A stretch of 33,812 nucleotides of DNA. Origin: Dehalococcoidales bacterium. GTDB lineage: Bacteria; Chloroflexota; Dehalococcoidia; Dehalococcoidales; GCA-2688105. The notes below the pieces were generated by a model. That model was not told the origin of the DNA and searched no databases. It saw only the letters and a program-made list of their open reading frames with translations. The stretch spans positions 1 to 33,812 of the forward strand of contig DAOWJS010000006.1 of the NCBI GenBank assembly GCA_030640255.1. The letters are read 5' to 3'. Positions 6,368 through 14,732 of this stretch are shown one piece after another; position 1 is the first letter of the stretch; each line of letters starts with the position of its first letter. The translations under genes were made by a program, and so were the position numbers.

Positions 6368-6599
6368 ACGGAATGTTGTGATTATTGATTGTTGCAGGCC
6401 GACGCCTTCACTCTAATAACAAATGCCACCAACTGTAACTGACGAGGAAGTTCTCTAGGTAGTGTCACCTTCTGCTCTCATGAGGTCAGTCCAGAAACCG
6501 GTTAAGCTCTAAACGCTACGTCGCCTTGATTGTTTAGCGAGGGGTTTTATTAGGACAAGGCGAAGAGATTCTGGAATCTGTAAGGGTGTATCAATTGCA

Positions 6600-6820
6600 T
6601 CCAATCCCCCTCCCTTGATAAGGGAGGGGGAACGAGGTGTGTAAGAGAGGCTTCGCCTCTCTTTGACTCTCCCTTAGTATTGCCTCTCTTTGGACTCTCC
6701 TTTAGGAATTTATTAAGGAGATTTTTTATCAACCTCACCCCCTGTGTCCCCCTCTCCTTCAAAGGAGAGGGGGAGGAGTAGTTGGTGAAGGGGCGAAGCC
6801 CCTTCCAACTACTCCTCATG
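6600..6820. repeat. Palindromic dispersed repeat, copy 1
   Basis: Four hairpins follow one another: 6606-6630 (CCCCCTCCCTT / AAGGGAGGGGG arms), 6645-6661 (GAGAGGCTTCGCCTCTC), 6748-6773 (CCCCCTCTCCTT / AAGGAGAGGGGG arms) and 6774-6816 (12-base arms AGGAGTAGTTGG / CCAACTACTCCT around GAAGGGGCGAAGCCCCTTC). The first two, with their spacer ending TGTAA and the TTTGACTCTC that follows, match the reverse complement of the copy near 33665-33748. The segment ACCTCACCCCCT before the third hairpin also matches that copy, so copy 1 seems to hold two partial units. It resembles a REP- or MITE-type family. Confidence 0.75.
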
Positions 6821-6969
6821 TTTATCTTAGTCTGCTCCTTATCTAACGTACCATATTATCATCGCTCAACCTGAAGTTCAACGACACTTCGTCAAGAGTT
6901 GCAAACTAGCAAACAACATGGCGCTCTGTTGCCAATGAAATACAGCCTCTTCATGTTGCTAGCCATTAG

Positions 6970-6998
6970 TTGCACACCTTAGGCTTTATTGCTACAAT
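6970..6998 (+). promoter_or_regulatory. Possible sigma-70 promoter for the asparagine-synthetase-like gene
   Basis: TTGCAC (6970-6975) and TACAAT (6993-6998) are separated by 17 bases, about 125 bp before the ATG at 7124. The -10 box matches the consensus at five of six positions, the -35 box at three of six. Confidence 0.35.
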
Positions 6999-7123
6999 AT
7001 CCCACCTAAGCGTATTATTGAAATTTTACCATGAAAGACAGGCATGGATGACCTCAGGAGAAGAAATTTGGAGACAAATAGGAGAGCATGGTCGCTAAAG
7101 ATTAACTTCAGGAAGAAGGAGCA

Positions 7124-9040
7124 ATGCCCGGAATCTGTTGCCTAGCTGGAGAAGTTTCCAATCAACAAAATTCGCTGCAGTCTATGGCTGAGTCAATAAA
7201 ACATGAAGACTGGCACCTGGTAGATATGTATAGTGCTCCCGTCTGCGGCATTGCCCGCGTCCACCTGGGGATATTTAACCCTGAGCCACAGCCCATTTTT
7301 AATGAGGATAAGAACCTGTGCATCTTTTTTGACGGCAAGATTTATGATTATGAAGACAAAAAGAGGGACTTACGGCGTCTGGGACACAGTTTTCGTTTGA
7401 CTGATAACGATGCCGAGTTTTGCCTGCACCTGTATGAAGAGTTAGGCAAGGACTTTGTAAAGCAACTAAACGGCACTTTTACCATTGTAATTTATGATAG
7501 TAAGCAGCAGAAGTTGCTGGTGGTAAATGACCGCTATGGGTTGAGACCCCTCTACTATGCCACAGACCACAACCGGCTGCTAATTGCCTCTGAGGTAAAA
7601 GCCCTGCTACAAATTGAGCCACGTAGCAAACTAAATGATGAGGCTATAGCTGACTGGTTTTACTTCGGCAAACTCCTGGGGAATAAGACCTTCTTCAAGA
7701 ATATTAACGTTCTATCACCAGCCTCTATTCTGGAATACCAGGATGGCAAATTAAACATAGAAAAATATTGGGACTTTGAATTTAACCAGGCGACTAATAT
7801 TAGCCAGGATGAGCTGGTCGAGGGACTGGTCAGCTCCTTTAGAAAATCTGTAGCCAGACGATTAACCGGCAGCCATCGCTATGGTCTTGGTTTGAGTGGA
7901 GGATTAGACTCAAGGGCAATTGCCGCCGCCATGGGTGACACTGCCTCTCGGGTAACCGCCTTCACCTTTGGCGTAAGGGGCTGTGATGAGGCAAGGATAG
8001 CCCATACCATTGCCCAGAAATTGGGCATGGAACATCACATTATTGAGTTAAACCCAGATGAGCTTCCCCTTTATTTCAAGGACGTAGTTTATCTCACTGA
8101 TGGCATGGATTACATCGGGGTCAGCTTTCTGCCTATAGCCTACGGGGAATATAGAAAACATATAGATGTGCTTTTCCAGGGGTTGGAAGGCGATGTGCTA
8201 CTTGGCGAGTATTACCTTAATAGTAACCTACTGCAGGCAAAGGGCGAGGAGGAGATTACTCGGGCCTTATACCGTAGCACCTGCACTTTCCCGGAGAATA
8301 TGAGGATTAATCTTATAAAACCAGCTTATTACAGTAGAATAAAAGACATGCCGTTAAACTCGTTAAGGGACGAGCTGCAGCAGACGCGGGGAGGTCAACC
8401 GGGAAATAGAGCCACTCATTTTGCTATTCGCAGTGTCATCTGGCGGACTGACCTCATGGGCTGCGTTATTGGTCGAAACAAGGTAGAGGAGGCGTATCCC
8501 TTTTTTGACAATGACTTTATTGATTGGGTGCAGAGGATACCCCCTGACCTTCGCCTAAACCATCAAATCTATCGCCAATTTTTGAAGAAACTTTCCCCCA
8601 CCTTGGCTGGGGTGACTCGCCAGCTGACCGGGGTTCCGGCGGACGCTCCCTGGTTCCTATCAAAAATAGGGATATATTATCAGCAGAGTAAAATAGCCCT
8701 AAAACTACTACTATACGAACTATCAGCACGGAATATATATATTCGTAATACCTTCGGCTATCAATCCTTGGATGAACTCTTCTTAGTCAATGAGAATTGG
8801 CGTAAAGCTGTCGAGGATATAATAGCCGACGAATTTGCTTTATCAGGGGAATATCTCGACATGGATTACGTTAAACGACTTTTAGATGACCATGGTAAGA
8901 TGCTGCCACCGTGGCAAGTGACCAGACAAAAGAGGTTTACGGCTAATTATTCAACGCCATTAAGTTTTATTGTAGCCTTTGAACTCTTTCTCAGGTTATT
9001 TGTCAAGAACCCTGTTAGCCAAGGCTCTTATCCTCATTAA
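7124..9040 (+). CDS. Asparagine-synthetase-like protein with degenerate glutaminase site
   Basis: A 638-aa homologue of AsnB. The N-terminal half follows the class II glutamine amidotransferase fold (FFDGKIYDYED, then GTFTIVIYDS, then RYGLRPLYYA). The start reads MPGICC where AsnB has MCGI, so the catalytic Cys2 is replaced by Pro. The ATP-pyrophosphatase loop is intact at residues 258-263 (SGGLDS), and the C-terminal synthetase domain continues to about residue 560. The protein probably activates a carboxylate with ATP and uses ammonia or another amine, as in beta-lactam synthetase or lasso cyclase relatives. The substrate is unknown. It converges on the glycan operon, and its last codons overlap the inverted paralogue remnant at 9019-9090. 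Confidence 0.8.
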   Translation: MPGICCLAGEVSNQQNSLQSMAESIKHEDWHLVDMYSAPVCGIARVHLGIFNPEPQPIFNEDKNLCIFFDGKIYDYEDKKRDLRRLGHSFRLTDNDAEFCLHLYEELGKDFVKQLNGTFTIVIYDSKQQKLLVVNDRYGLRPLYYATDHNRLLIASEVKALLQIEPRSKLNDEAIADWFYFGKLLGNKTFFKNINVLSPASILEYQDGKLNIEKYWDFEFNQATNISQDELVEGLVSSFRKSVARRLTGSHRYGLGLSGGLDSRAIAAAMGDTASRVTAFTFGVRGCDEARIAHTIAQKLGMEHHIIELNPDELPLYFKDVVYLTDGMDYIGVSFLPIAYGEYRKHIDVLFQGLEGDVLLGEYYLNSNLLQAKGEEEITRALYRSTCTFPENMRINLIKPAYYSRIKDMPLNSLRDELQQTRGGQPGNRATHFAIRSVIWRTDLMGCVIGRNKVEEAYPFFDNDFIDWVQRIPPDLRLNHQIYRQFLKKLSPTLAGVTRQLTGVPADAPWFLSKIGIYYQQSKIALKLLLYELSARNIYIRNTFGYQSLDELFLVNENWRKAVEDIIADEFALSGEYLDMDYVKRLLDDHGKMLPPWQVTRQKRFTANYSTPLSFIVAFELFLRLFVKNPVSQGSYPH

Positions 9041-9090
9041 AGACTGGCTGTGGCTCGGGGTTGAATATCCCCGGGTGGACGCAGGCAATG
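9019..9090 (-). pseudogene. Inverted remnant of an asparagine-synthetase-like paralogue
   Basis: Read on the minus strand, these 72 bases align without gaps to 7249-7320 in the neighbouring gene, with 10 mismatches by my count. Several of the mismatches are synonymous. The translated piece is ACVHPGIFNPEPQP plus VFNEDKSLG, against ARVHLGIFNPEPQP plus IFNEDKNLC in the intact gene. It begins 18 bases after the stop of the GT4 gene (9109), and its far end lies inside the last codons of the intact gene. It looks like what is left of a second, minus-strand copy after deletion. Confidence 0.75.
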
Positions 9091-9108
9091 ACCTCTTCCT
9101 TCGTGAAG

Positions 9109-10212
9109 TTAGTCTTTAGCGATAATCCTTTGGTATAGTCCTTCCATCCGTTCCATCTCCCTCTCATATTCGGCTCTTTCCCGTATGATTTTTCGCCCCA
9201 GCCTACCGAATTTCCTGCCTGCCTCCTCGTTTTCAAGCAGATAAACTATCTTCTTTGCCAGGGCTTGAATATCATTTACCGGAACCAGAAAGCCATTTTC
9301 ACCATCGGTTACCCACTCTCGGTTACCCGATAGGTCAGTAACTACTGGGGCTATTTCACAGGCCATCGCCTCCTGCAAGCTAAGTGAAGCGCTATCGGAA
9401 AGGGAGGTTGAAACGTATATATCCGACGAGGCTAAATATTGAGGAAGCTCATCATGGGCAATCCGCCCGACAAACCTGATATTTTCCGAGCAGCCTAAAG
9501 AGCTGGCCAGATTCTCCAGATACTCTCTCTGTTCGCCATCACCGGCAATTATGAAGCTTGACTGTGGTGAATGCTCTAGGACAAAGGGTATCGCCCTGAT
9601 TAGCATTTCCACATTACACACCGGTTTAAGATTTCGGATAGATATTACCACTGGCCTTCCCTGCCATCCCAACCTATCCTTAAATCTCTTATCGCGCTGA
9701 GGACTAAATTTTTGGGTATCTACCCCCTGGTAAATTATTCTTACCTTGGCAGGATTCACTCCAAATTTTACCAGTTCCCGTCTCACTGTCTCCGAATTAC
9801 AAACCACCATTTCCGCTTTTTTCAAAGCATATTTACCGAGGATACGCAACCAGAGACTCTCCCTCATCACGATTAGGACGTCACTACCCCATGCCGTTAG
9901 TAAGAGGGGATGGAAACCGGAGAGGGCACCCAGATAGCCGTTTACGGTAATATAGTGGGCGTCAATGATATCTGGCTTTATTCGGTTGATTAGCCTTCGG
10001 ATTTGAACAAGCCAAGATAAGGTATTGATATACCCTGAGCCTTTCCAGTGTTGCGGTAACAGTGAGGATAGTAAGTGAAGTTGGACACCCTCAGAGTATC
10101 CTTCCCCAGGCCAGCTGGTAATGATATGAGCCTGATGCCCTTTCCTGGCGAAGTAGTTCACCCACCTCTGGGTATGAATACTTGAGGCGTCAGCAATATA
10201 ACATATCTTCAA
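9109..10212 (-). CDS. Glycosyltransferase family 4, last gene of the glycan operon
   Basis: A 367-aa GT-B fold glycosyltransferase. The start is TTG, with GGAGAG 8 bases upstream and the usual first strand KICYIADASSIHTQRWVNYF. The GT4 region includes VRIIYQGVDTQKF, then VVISIRNLKPV in the hinge, FIIAGDGEQRE, FVGRIAHDELPQYL and the nucleotide-sugar-binding stretch SLSLQEAMACEIAPVVTDL. The EX7E-type second Glu is present within the QEAMACE segment. It would transfer a sugar from an activated donor to a growing glycan at the cytoplasmic membrane face; donor and acceptor are unknown. It lies 51 bp downstream of wecB. The asnB-like remnant begins 18 bases past its stop. Confidence 0.88.
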   Translation of the reverse strand: MKICYIADASSIHTQRWVNYFARKGHQAHIITSWPGEGYSEGVQLHLLSSLLPQHWKGSGYINTLSWLVQIRRLINRIKPDIIDAHYITVNGYLGALSGFHPLLLTAWGSDVLIVMRESLWLRILGKYALKKAEMVVCNSETVRRELVKFGVNPAKVRIIYQGVDTQKFSPQRDKRFKDRLGWQGRPVVISIRNLKPVCNVEMLIRAIPFVLEHSPQSSFIIAGDGEQREYLENLASSLGCSENIRFVGRIAHDELPQYLASSDIYVSTSLSDSASLSLQEAMACEIAPVVTDLSGNREWVTDGENGFLVPVNDIQALAKKIVYLLENEEAGRKFGRLGRKIIRERAEYEREMERMEGLYQRIIAKD

Positions 10213-10263
10213 TTAGTGTTCTCTCCACAAGTCATCTTAGCTCAACATGTTTCCTCTAAAACC

Positions 10264-11367
10264 TCAGCCACCTTCCTGGCCACGCTTTCCCAGCTCTGAT
10301 TTCAGCACGCAATCGATTATATTCTTAATATTTTTGCTGGCGTTACCTTTACCTAGTACTTCCCTCTGCTCACCTTTTGGCTCGAATTCTCGCACCATGC
10401 TTACTATCTTAACTCTATCAGCACCGACAAGTACGTTCCAGCCGTCCTCCACCGTTTCAACCCGTTCCGTCGTTTCACGGAGTGTAATGCAGGGTACCTT
10501 TAAAATATAGGCATCTGTTTGCACTCCCCCGGAATCTGTTACTATTTTTCGGGCATGATTCATAAGCTTCAGGAATTCAATGTAGCCGAGTGGTTCTATG
10601 AGCTTGATTTTGCTATTTTTCTTTAGTTTATCGTAAAAGCCATACCTCTTTAAAAAACTCTCTGTTCTGGGGTGAATAGGGAAAACAGTTGTTTGGTTCA
10701 TCTCACAAAGAGCATCTATTATATTTTTAAGGTTTTCTTTATTATCGGTATTACTAGCTCGGTGGATAGTGACTACAATATACTGCTTGCTTTTTAGACC
10801 GATAGCCTGAAGCACGCTTGATTTCTCAGCAATTTCCTTGTCGCGTAGTAATATATCAATCATAACATCTCCGGTCAGATAAACCCCGTTGCTGATACCT
10901 TCCTTATTTAAATTACTCACGCTAGTCTTCGTCGGACAAAACAGCAAATCCGAGCAGTGATCGGTTAAAATCCTATTTATTTCCTCGGGCATACTTTTGT
11001 CAAAGCTCCTCAATCCCGCCTCAACATGTCCCAGTTTAATGCGTAATTTAGAGGCAGCCAGAGCTCCGGCTAAGGTAGAGTTGGTATCCCCATAAACCAA
11101 AGTCAGCTTCGGCTTCTCCTTCGAGAGAACGTCCTCAATTGCCATTAACATCTGCCCAGTCTGATAACCATGAGTTCCAGAACCAATACCGAGGTTATAG
11201 TTTGGCCTTGGAATCTCAAGCTCCTCAAAAAACACGGCTGATAGCTTGCTGTCATAGTGCTGCCCAGTATGCACTAAGACATTATCGTACCCTTTCCTTA
11301 GCTCTGGAAACAAAGCAGCATGTTTTATAAATTGCGGGCGTGCCCCTACGATGGACAAAATTTTCAT
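10264..11367 (-). CDS. wecB: UDP-N-acetylglucosamine 2-epimerase (non-hydrolysing)
   Basis: At 367 aa it is the usual WecB length. Family marks are GARPQF (residues 8-13), HTGQHYD (33-39), VYGDTNST with Asp94, GHVEAGLRS with Glu116, then PEEINR, and PIHPRTE and TDSGGVQ in the C-terminal half. Asp94 and Glu116 correspond to catalytic acids of E. coli WecB. The enzyme interconverts UDP-GlcNAc and UDP-ManNAc in the cytoplasm, so the glycan made here probably contains ManNAc or a derivative. No ManNAc dehydrogenase (WecC) is in the window. Its ATG overlaps the stop of the preceding glycosyltransferase as ATGA, which shows translational coupling. Confidence 0.93.
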   Translation of the reverse strand: MKILSIVGARPQFIKHAALFPELRKGYDNVLVHTGQHYDSKLSAVFFEELEIPRPNYNLGIGSGTHGYQTGQMLMAIEDVLSKEKPKLTLVYGDTNSTLAGALAASKLRIKLGHVEAGLRSFDKSMPEEINRILTDHCSDLLFCPTKTSVSNLNKEGISNGVYLTGDVMIDILLRDKEIAEKSSVLQAIGLKSKQYIVVTIHRASNTDNKENLKNIIDALCEMNQTTVFPIHPRTESFLKRYGFYDKLKKNSKIKLIEPLGYIEFLKLMNHARKIVTDSGGVQTDAYILKVPCITLRETTERVETVEDGWNVLVGADRVKIVSMVREFEPKGEQREVLGKGNASKNIKNIIDCVLKSELGKRGQEGG

Positions 11368-12590
11368 TGTTCACATCTGCTTCTTCGGCTACAAATAAGA
11401 CCCTCAACCACATCAGCAACCCTTTTGGCAACGCTTGCCCAACTCTGATTTTCCACTATATATTTTCTGCCATTTTTACCTAGCTCTCTTCTAAGTTCGC
11501 CATTCTTAAGCAGTGTGATGACAGCATCAGCAAGTTCTTGAGAGTCTGTTGGATTGAAAAGTAATCCGGCACCATGCTCCTCCAAAATCTCAAGACCAGG
11601 TATCCTGGTAGCAACAACTGGTTTGGCGCAAGCCATGTATTCATATAGTTTTAATGGTGAACAAAGAACAGGTTTTTTAGGTAATACACAGACGTCACCG
11701 GCATTTATATATAAGGGGACTTCCTGGTAAGGAACCATCCCGGTAAAAATTATCTTATCGGATACACCAACCTGCCCAGCAAGTTCAACTAACTCTTGCC
11801 TTAGCATACCGTCGCCGACAATCAAAAACCTGGCTTCGGGACACTCCTTCACTACATAGGGGACACTTTTTATCAGATAGTCAACACCCTGCCAGGCAAC
11901 AAGGTCACCGACAAAAACTACCAGGTGCCCCGCCTGAGCCAGATTTACCTGCCTTCTTGCCTGGTCAGTATTCATCGGCTTGAACAGCTCTATGTTAGCC
12001 CCATTTGGTATTACTACAATCTTATCTTCGGGCACTCCATAATCGTGTTGAAGAGTCTCCTTTAGCTTTGAGGCAACGACAATAATCTTGTCAGCTCTGG
12101 GCATATTGAATCTCTCTATCCTATCAATAATCCATAATGAGAAGCTGTCGGTGAACCCGGTAATTCTGGCAAGGGCACTCTCTATTCCATTTACCTCTTT
12201 CACCAGAGGGAGCCTGAATAATCTGGCTAAGAGGTAGTCACTATTGAATAGACTATGTCGCCGATAAATCACGTCAAGGTTTCGTTTTTTGCCGATTATG
12301 AAGATAAAAGCGGAAAGAAAAAGAGAGACATCACGCCCGAAAGACCACAGGATGCCGAGCTCACCCATAAAGCGCCGGATTATTCCCAATGAAAGTAGCT
12401 TACTTCTTATGCCCTTGTCCAGTGATGGTGGGTTGCTACAAATGATTTCCCCTACCTTTTTAGGATAATCAGAATTGAGTAGGACTACATTGTGTCCCAG
12501 CCTTGATAGATTGGTTATGAGCTCATATTTATGAGTGGATATAGGAATTAGCTGTCCAACTTTTAAGCGGTCATAAAATAATATGTTCAC
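11364..12590 (-). CDS. Glycosyltransferase family 4
   Basis: The product is 408 aa from a GTG at 12590, preceded by a GGGGGGTGGG tract. A GTG at 12611 would add 7 residues with no ribosome site, and the Rossmann strand NILFYDRLKV fits the shorter start. C-terminal GT4 features are present: IVVIPNGANIELF, LVVFVGDLVAWQGVDYLI, FLIVGDGMLRQ, FTGMVPYQEVP and the donor-binding motif CSPLKLYEYMACAKPVVATR with its EX7E-like pair. It sits mid-operon and overlaps wecB by 4 bp. It is likely cytoplasmic or membrane-associated, acting on a lipid-linked glycan. Sugar specificity cannot be read from the sequence. Confidence 0.88.
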   Translation of the reverse strand: MNILFYDRLKVGQLIPISTHKYELITNLSRLGHNVVLLNSDYPKKVGEIICSNPPSLDKGIRSKLLSLGIIRRFMGELGILWSFGRDVSLFLSAFIFIIGKKRNLDVIYRRHSLFNSDYLLARLFRLPLVKEVNGIESALARITGFTDSFSLWIIDRIERFNMPRADKIIVVASKLKETLQHDYGVPEDKIVVIPNGANIELFKPMNTDQARRQVNLAQAGHLVVFVGDLVAWQGVDYLIKSVPYVVKECPEARFLIVGDGMLRQELVELAGQVGVSDKIIFTGMVPYQEVPLYINAGDVCVLPKKPVLCSPLKLYEYMACAKPVVATRIPGLEILEEHGAGLLFNPTDSQELADAVITLLKNGELRRELGKNGRKYIVENQSWASVAKRVADVVEGLICSRRSRCEQ

Positions 12591-12624
12591 CCCACCCCCC
12601 AAAAATGACACAGGAAATCCAGAC

Positions 12625-13557
12625 TCACTCTTTTACCGCAATTACCAGTAAATCATCCGCCCAATTTTTGAAAATTCTGGAAACAAAATAGGGGAGCCTT
12701 GACAAAACCGGACCTCTTCCGATTTCCTCTTTCACTTCAAAGCCCGACTGCTTAAGGAGTTTCCTTAAGCTTTCAAAGGTAAAGAACCTTAAATGCAATG
12801 GTTGCTCAGGATACCTGATACTATCAAAGCTATATTGTTTTCCGGGAATGTTACCCAGGGGCCACGAGGTAAGAGGGTAAAAACCTCTTCTCAAAAAAAA
12901 CAAGGGGTTAAACTTTAAACCCTTGCCCAAAATCATCCCGACCCTGTTGCCTAAACAAACCAGATTGGGTGTAGACAGAATTAACTTCCCCCCTTCCTTA
13001 AGTACCCTATTGATTTCTCCAATCAATCGCCTTACTTCAACCACATGTTCAACCACTTCGGTGCATATTACAATATCAAATGAGGCATTAGCCAAGGGAA
13101 GGCTCAACCCCTCGCCTATGATTAACGCTTTGTATCCCTTATCCAGGGCATTATCTTCACCAAGTAACAGGCGCTTGGGACAGCTGTCCAGTCCGTAACC
13201 TTCATTTTCCTCGGTAAACAAATAGGAATACGGACCCTCCCCACACCCTAAATCCAATATCCTATTCCCGCTGCCCAGTCCCTCCTTAATTAATTTGTGC
13301 CTTACCCTCGTATAGTTATTCTTCTCTTTTCCTGTTTGGCAATAATTTAAGGTTTGATTTTCAAGCTTGACTTTGCATACTGTCTTTCCGTCTCTATTAC
13401 ATTCACAATCGGCAGTATCCAAAGACTTAAAATCAATAATATAGACATCATTTACTACATAATATGGGTACTCCCTTGAGCACTTCGGGCAATAGTACAC
13501 TCGGCTTCTTCGCTCCAAACTTGACCCACACTCAGGACATATAAATTCAAGATTCAT
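12625..13557 (-). CDS. SAM-dependent methyltransferase with N-terminal zinc ribbon
   Basis: A 310-aa protein. The first 35 residues form a four-Cys ribbon (Cys7, Cys10, Cys23, Cys26; CPEC and CPKC). A class I methyltransferase domain begins near residue 98, with motif I RILDLGCGEGPYSYLF, motif II-like LIIGEGLSLPL, IVICTEVVEHV, and INRVLKEGGKLILSTPNL. This is the Methyltransf_11 layout, and an N-terminal ribbon is common in methyltransferases of glycan clusters. The likely role is methylation of a sugar, a lipid-linked glycan or an end group. It lies 38 bp after a GT4 gene and 34 bp before another in the same operon. The acceptor is unknown. Confidence 0.85.
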   Translation of the reverse strand: MNLEFICPECGSSLERRSRVYYCPKCSREYPYYVVNDVYIIDFKSLDTADCECNRDGKTVCKVKLENQTLNYCQTGKEKNNYTRVRHKLIKEGLGSGNRILDLGCGEGPYSYLFTEENEGYGLDSCPKRLLLGEDNALDKGYKALIIGEGLSLPLANASFDIVICTEVVEHVVEVRRLIGEINRVLKEGGKLILSTPNLVCLGNRVGMILGKGLKFNPLFFLRRGFYPLTSWPLGNIPGKQYSFDSIRYPEQPLHLRFFTFESLRKLLKQSGFEVKEEIGRGPVLSRLPYFVSRIFKNWADDLLVIAVKE

Positions 13558-13595
13558 CGTTTTGGTAAAATGTTACCCCATTTACTTTCACCCTA

Positions 13596-14732
13596 TCAAA
13601 GAGTAACATTGTTTAATTTCTCAAACTCCTCCAAATATTTCTCGGTTATTGTTTCCCAGCTAACATTATCTATGGCGTATTGTCGGGCATTTTGGGAATG
13701 GCTTGAATTATCCCCCCTTAAGTACTTGGTTATCTTCCCGGCTGCCGTCTTAGTGTCTTGATAATCAACGATAATGCCACAGTTGGCCTCTTCAATCATC
13801 TTAAAATGCGGGATATTGGAAGCAATGCAAGGCAAGCCCGATGCCATCGCCTCAGCCACGGTTAAGATTGGCTCCCCCCCTTCATACTTTGATGATACGG
13901 CAAAATAATCGGAGCCGGCATAAAGGTCAGGGGCATCTTGTTCATGGTCCACATAGCCCAAGAATCTGACTTTAGTTAACCCCCTTTGTTGGGTAAGCCT
14001 TTCTACCCCTGATAAAAGTTCTCCCACTCCAGCGATAACCACGGTTACATCTTTAACCTCTTTCTCAACCAGTGAAAATACCTTGATCAATCTATACGGC
14101 TCTTTTTGCTCGGTCAACCTGCCCAGACTTAAGATTATGGTATCATCCTCGGGAAGGTTGAACTTCTCCCTTAACCTTTTCTTATCATTAGCTGGTTTGA
14201 ATCTGTCAATATTTACTCCATTAGGTATGTAGGTTATTCTTTTATGGTCTATGCCCCTCTCCTCTAATTCAGTGGCTACCTGATTGCTTACCGCGGTAAA
14301 TTTGGCATTGCTAAGACTGACCTTATGCCAGCTGTGTTTCTCAAACCGGGATGAGATTTTATAGAGAAGGTGATAGTACCACGAGTATATCCTGCGAACG
14401 CTCATCCCATAGTAAGTGCCGTGTATTGTAATCAGGCTTTTTTTGAAGGGATTATTTCTCATAAAAAAGGGGTTATTAAGCCAGACCACATCATAATCAT
14501 CAGCCCCTTGTCTAAAATACCTGCGCACTTGACGCCAATAATAAAGCAAACCCAGAATGCCAAACATCCTAATCAGCCGACTGCTGCCAAGCGTTATATC
14601 GGGACCGGTTGGTGAGCAAATGGTGCAGTCAACCCCCATTGCCTGGAGTCGCTCGGTGACATTATAGACAACATTGCCAATACCTGATGAATACCGAGGG
14701 GGATATTCTTGAGTACAAACCAGTAGCTTCAT
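13596..14732 (-). CDS. Glycosyltransferase family 4
   Basis: A 378-aa GT4 protein. Its N-terminus KLLVCTQEYPPRYSSGIGN has the glycine-rich acceptor loop typical of PimA- and WaaG-like enzymes. Then follow ITYIPNGVNIDRF, IILSLGRLTEQKEPYRLI, VVIAGVGELLSG, VRFLGYVDHEQDAPDLYA and the donor site YEGGEPILTVAEAMASGLPC. The Glu pair of the EX7E motif is visible (EPILTVAE). Its ATG overlaps the asnB stop as ATGA, so the two are translationally coupled. It probably adds one sugar to the surface glycan made by this operon. Donor and linkage are unknown. Confidence 0.88.
   Translation of the reverse strand: MKLLVCTQEYPPRYSSGIGNVVYNVTERLQAMGVDCTICSPTGPDITLGSSRLIRMFGILGLLYYWRQVRRYFRQGADDYDVVWLNNPFFMRNNPFKKSLITIHGTYYGMSVRRIYSWYYHLLYKISSRFEKHSWHKVSLSNAKFTAVSNQVATELEERGIDHKRITYIPNGVNIDRFKPANDKKRLREKFNLPEDDTIILSLGRLTEQKEPYRLIKVFSLVEKEVKDVTVVIAGVGELLSGVERLTQQRGLTKVRFLGYVDHEQDAPDLYAGSDYFAVSSKYEGGEPILTVAEAMASGLPCIASNIPHFKMIEEANCGIIVDYQDTKTAAGKITKYLRGDNSSHSQNARQYAIDNVSWETITEKYLEEFEKLNNVTL

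Larger units (their letters stand above)
6368..7123. other. Intergenic region with palindromic repeats and a promoter
   Basis: No gene is supported here. From 6600 to 6820 lies a chain of large palindromes (see the repeat entry). From 6830 to 7123 the DNA is AT-rich and contains a possible promoter at 6970-6998 and the leader of the asparagine-synthetase-like gene. The stretch 6368-6600 shows nothing recognisable. Confidence 0.5.

Noticed and set aside
6606..6816. Palindromes considered as simple transcription terminators
   Set aside because: They lack T-tracts, occur in series and recur as a family at 33675-33730, so a dispersed repeat is the better explanation.
9015..9236. 73-codon minus-strand frame containing the asparagine-synthetase-like fragment
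   Set aside because: Only its last 23 or so codons resemble the paralogue; the rest is out of frame within the GT4 gene. I call the fragment a remnant, not a gene.
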